DNA of 64,000 nucleotides from Microbacterium natoriense (GTDB lineage: Bacteria > Actinomycetota > Actinomycetes > Actinomycetales > Microbacteriaceae): positions 2,170,001 through 2,234,000 of the forward strand of contig NZ_JAUSXV010000001.1 of NCBI RefSeq assembly GCF_030816295.1, in the 5' to 3' direction. Below are positions 63,268 through 64,000 of this stretch, in pieces (position 1 is the stretch's first letter; every line of letters starts with the position of its first letter). The position numbers were made by a program, and so were the translations under genes. The notes beneath the pieces are model-generated. The model saw only the letters and a list, made by a program, of their open reading frames with translations. It was not told where the DNA came from and made no database searches.

Positions 63268-64000
63268 TCAGGCGCGAGCGGCCTCCGACACGCGGCGAGC
63301 CGCGGCGAGAGCCTGATCGAGATCGGCCTTGAGGTCGTCGACGTTCTCGATGCCGACCGACAGACGCACCAGGCCAGGGGTGACGCCGGCGGTGAGCTGC
63401 TGCTCGGGGGTGAGCTGTGCGTGCGTGGTCGACGCGGGGTGGATGACGAGCGAGCGCACGTCGCCGATGTTGGCGAGGTGACTGAACAGCGAGAGGCTGT
63501 TCACGAACTCGCGACCGGCCTCGACACCGCCCTTGAGCTCGAAGGACAGCACGGCGCCGACGCCCTTCGGGGCGTACTTGTTCGCCGCGGCGTACCAGGG
63601 GGAGGAGGGCAGTCCCGAGTAGTTGACCGTCGCGACGTCGTCACGGTTGTCGAGCCACTCTGCGATCTCCTGTGCGTTCTGCACGTGGCGCTCGATGCGC
63701 AGCGACAGCGTCTCGATGCCCTGGATGAGGTTCCAGGCGCTCTGCGGCGCGATGGCCGAGCCGAGGTCGCGGAGCAGCTGCACGCGGGCCTTGATGATGT
63801 AGGCGAGCGGGTCGCCCACCGCGGCGGTGTAGCTCGCACCGTGGTACGAGGGGTCGGGGACCGTGAGGCCCGGGAACTTGTCGACGTTCTTGGACCACTC
63901 GAAGGTGCCGCCGTCGATGATCGCGCCGCCGATCGTGGTGCCGTGGCCGCCGAGGAACTTCGTGACCGAGTGGACGACGATGTCGGCGCCGAACTCGAAC
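63268..64000 (-). CDS. metY: O-acetylhomoserine sulfhydrylase, C-terminal part
   Basis: The last 243 codons of a gene whose 5' end lies beyond base 64000; the frame is open to the window end. PLP enzyme of the Cys/Met-metabolism family. 'VVHSVTKFLGGHGTTIGGAI' carries the Schiff-base Lys, and 'LGSAIAPQSAWNLIQGIETL', 'SGLPSSPWYAAANKYAPKG' and 'HPASTTHAQLTPEQQLTAGV' are MetY signatures. It makes homocysteine from O-acetylhomoserine and sulfide, next step after MetX. A strong hairpin terminator follows. Confidence 0.95.
   Translation of the reverse strand, partial: FEFGADIVVHSVTKFLGGHGTTIGGAIIDGGTFEWSKNVDKFPGLTVPDPSYHGASYTAAVGDPLAYIIKARVQLLRDLGSAIAPQSAWNLIQGIETLSLRIERHVQNAQEIAEWLDNRDDVATVNYSGLPSSPWYAAANKYAPKGVGAVLSFELKGGVEAGREFVNSLSLFSHLANIGDVRSLVIHPASTTHAQLTPEQQLTAGVTPGLVRLSVGIENVDDLKADLDQALAAARRVSEAARA

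Overview
The window is a gene-dense stretch of high-GC actinobacterial chromosome. Gene content, GTG starts, ATGA/GTGA/TGATG gene overlaps and TANNNT promoters placed directly before start codons point to Microbacteriaceae, most likely Microbacterium. The genus is inferred from protein character and gene order, not from a search. I see no rRNA, tRNA, CRISPR array, insertion sequence or prophage. No stretch longer than about 300 bases lacks a gene.

Layout. 1-2443: end of a MacAB-like exporter (adaptor, ATPase, permease). 2464-3909: ahcY. 4-11 kb: RDD protein and SpoIIM-like protein starting back to back, then the reverse-strand DUF58/MoxR/DUF4350/DUF4129/GPDPase-membrane operon. 11.3-17 kb: mtrA-mtrB-lpqB, comF-like gene, hpf. 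17-22.7 kb: a coiled-coil/glycine-rich protein and a PadR-controlled FtsX-type ABC exporter. 22.8-27.6 kb: secA, a GntR regulator, an AlaA-like aminotransferase. 27.6-29.4 kb: a CpaE/Ssd-like ATPase and a SAF-domain (CpaB-like) protein. 29.5-38.6 kb: small DNA-binding and unknown proteins, Rv3235-like protein, pdtaS, whiB1, a membrane protein, bcp, rsgA-aroA, sigH-rshA, an Eis-like acetyltransferase. 38.7-47.7 kb: a sugar or oligosaccharide uptake operon (family 5 binding protein, two permeases, two ATPases, ROK repressor, GH4 6-phospho-glycosidase, BadF-type kinase). 47.8-55.6 kb: kgd, guaB1 and two CNNM/CorC-type ion transporters. 55.6-64 kb: old yellow enzyme, nnrD, GT87-like membrane protein, thiamine-binding protein, MFS transporter, NUDIX hydrolase, metX, a membrane-anchored EEP phosphodiesterase, and metY (cut by the window end).

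The backbone from ahcY through mtrAB-lpqB-comF-hpf-secA to pdtaS-whiB1-rsgA-aroA-sigH-rshA follows the Mycobacterium tuberculosis Rv3219-Rv3248c block, with accessory modules inserted between conserved pieces. Much of it concerns the cell envelope and its stress responses: MtrAB-LpqB, SecA, SigH-RshA, PdtaS and WhiB1.

The most interesting signals are regulatory. (i) A 22-codon upstream ORF beginning MDDPP lies before the CNNM/CorC pair. Its stop overlaps the transporter start (TGATG), and a hairpin covers the transporter ribosome binding site. It looks like a magnesium-sensing leader peptide. (ii) A second short ORF precedes secA. (iii) About 17 genes start 6-8 bases after a -10 hexamer, so they are probably leaderless; in three of them the upstream TAG stop codon forms part of the next -10. 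(iv) One 7-base element at 4753-4759 can act as the -10 in both directions. (v) Repeated operator-like elements lie at the head of the sugar operon.
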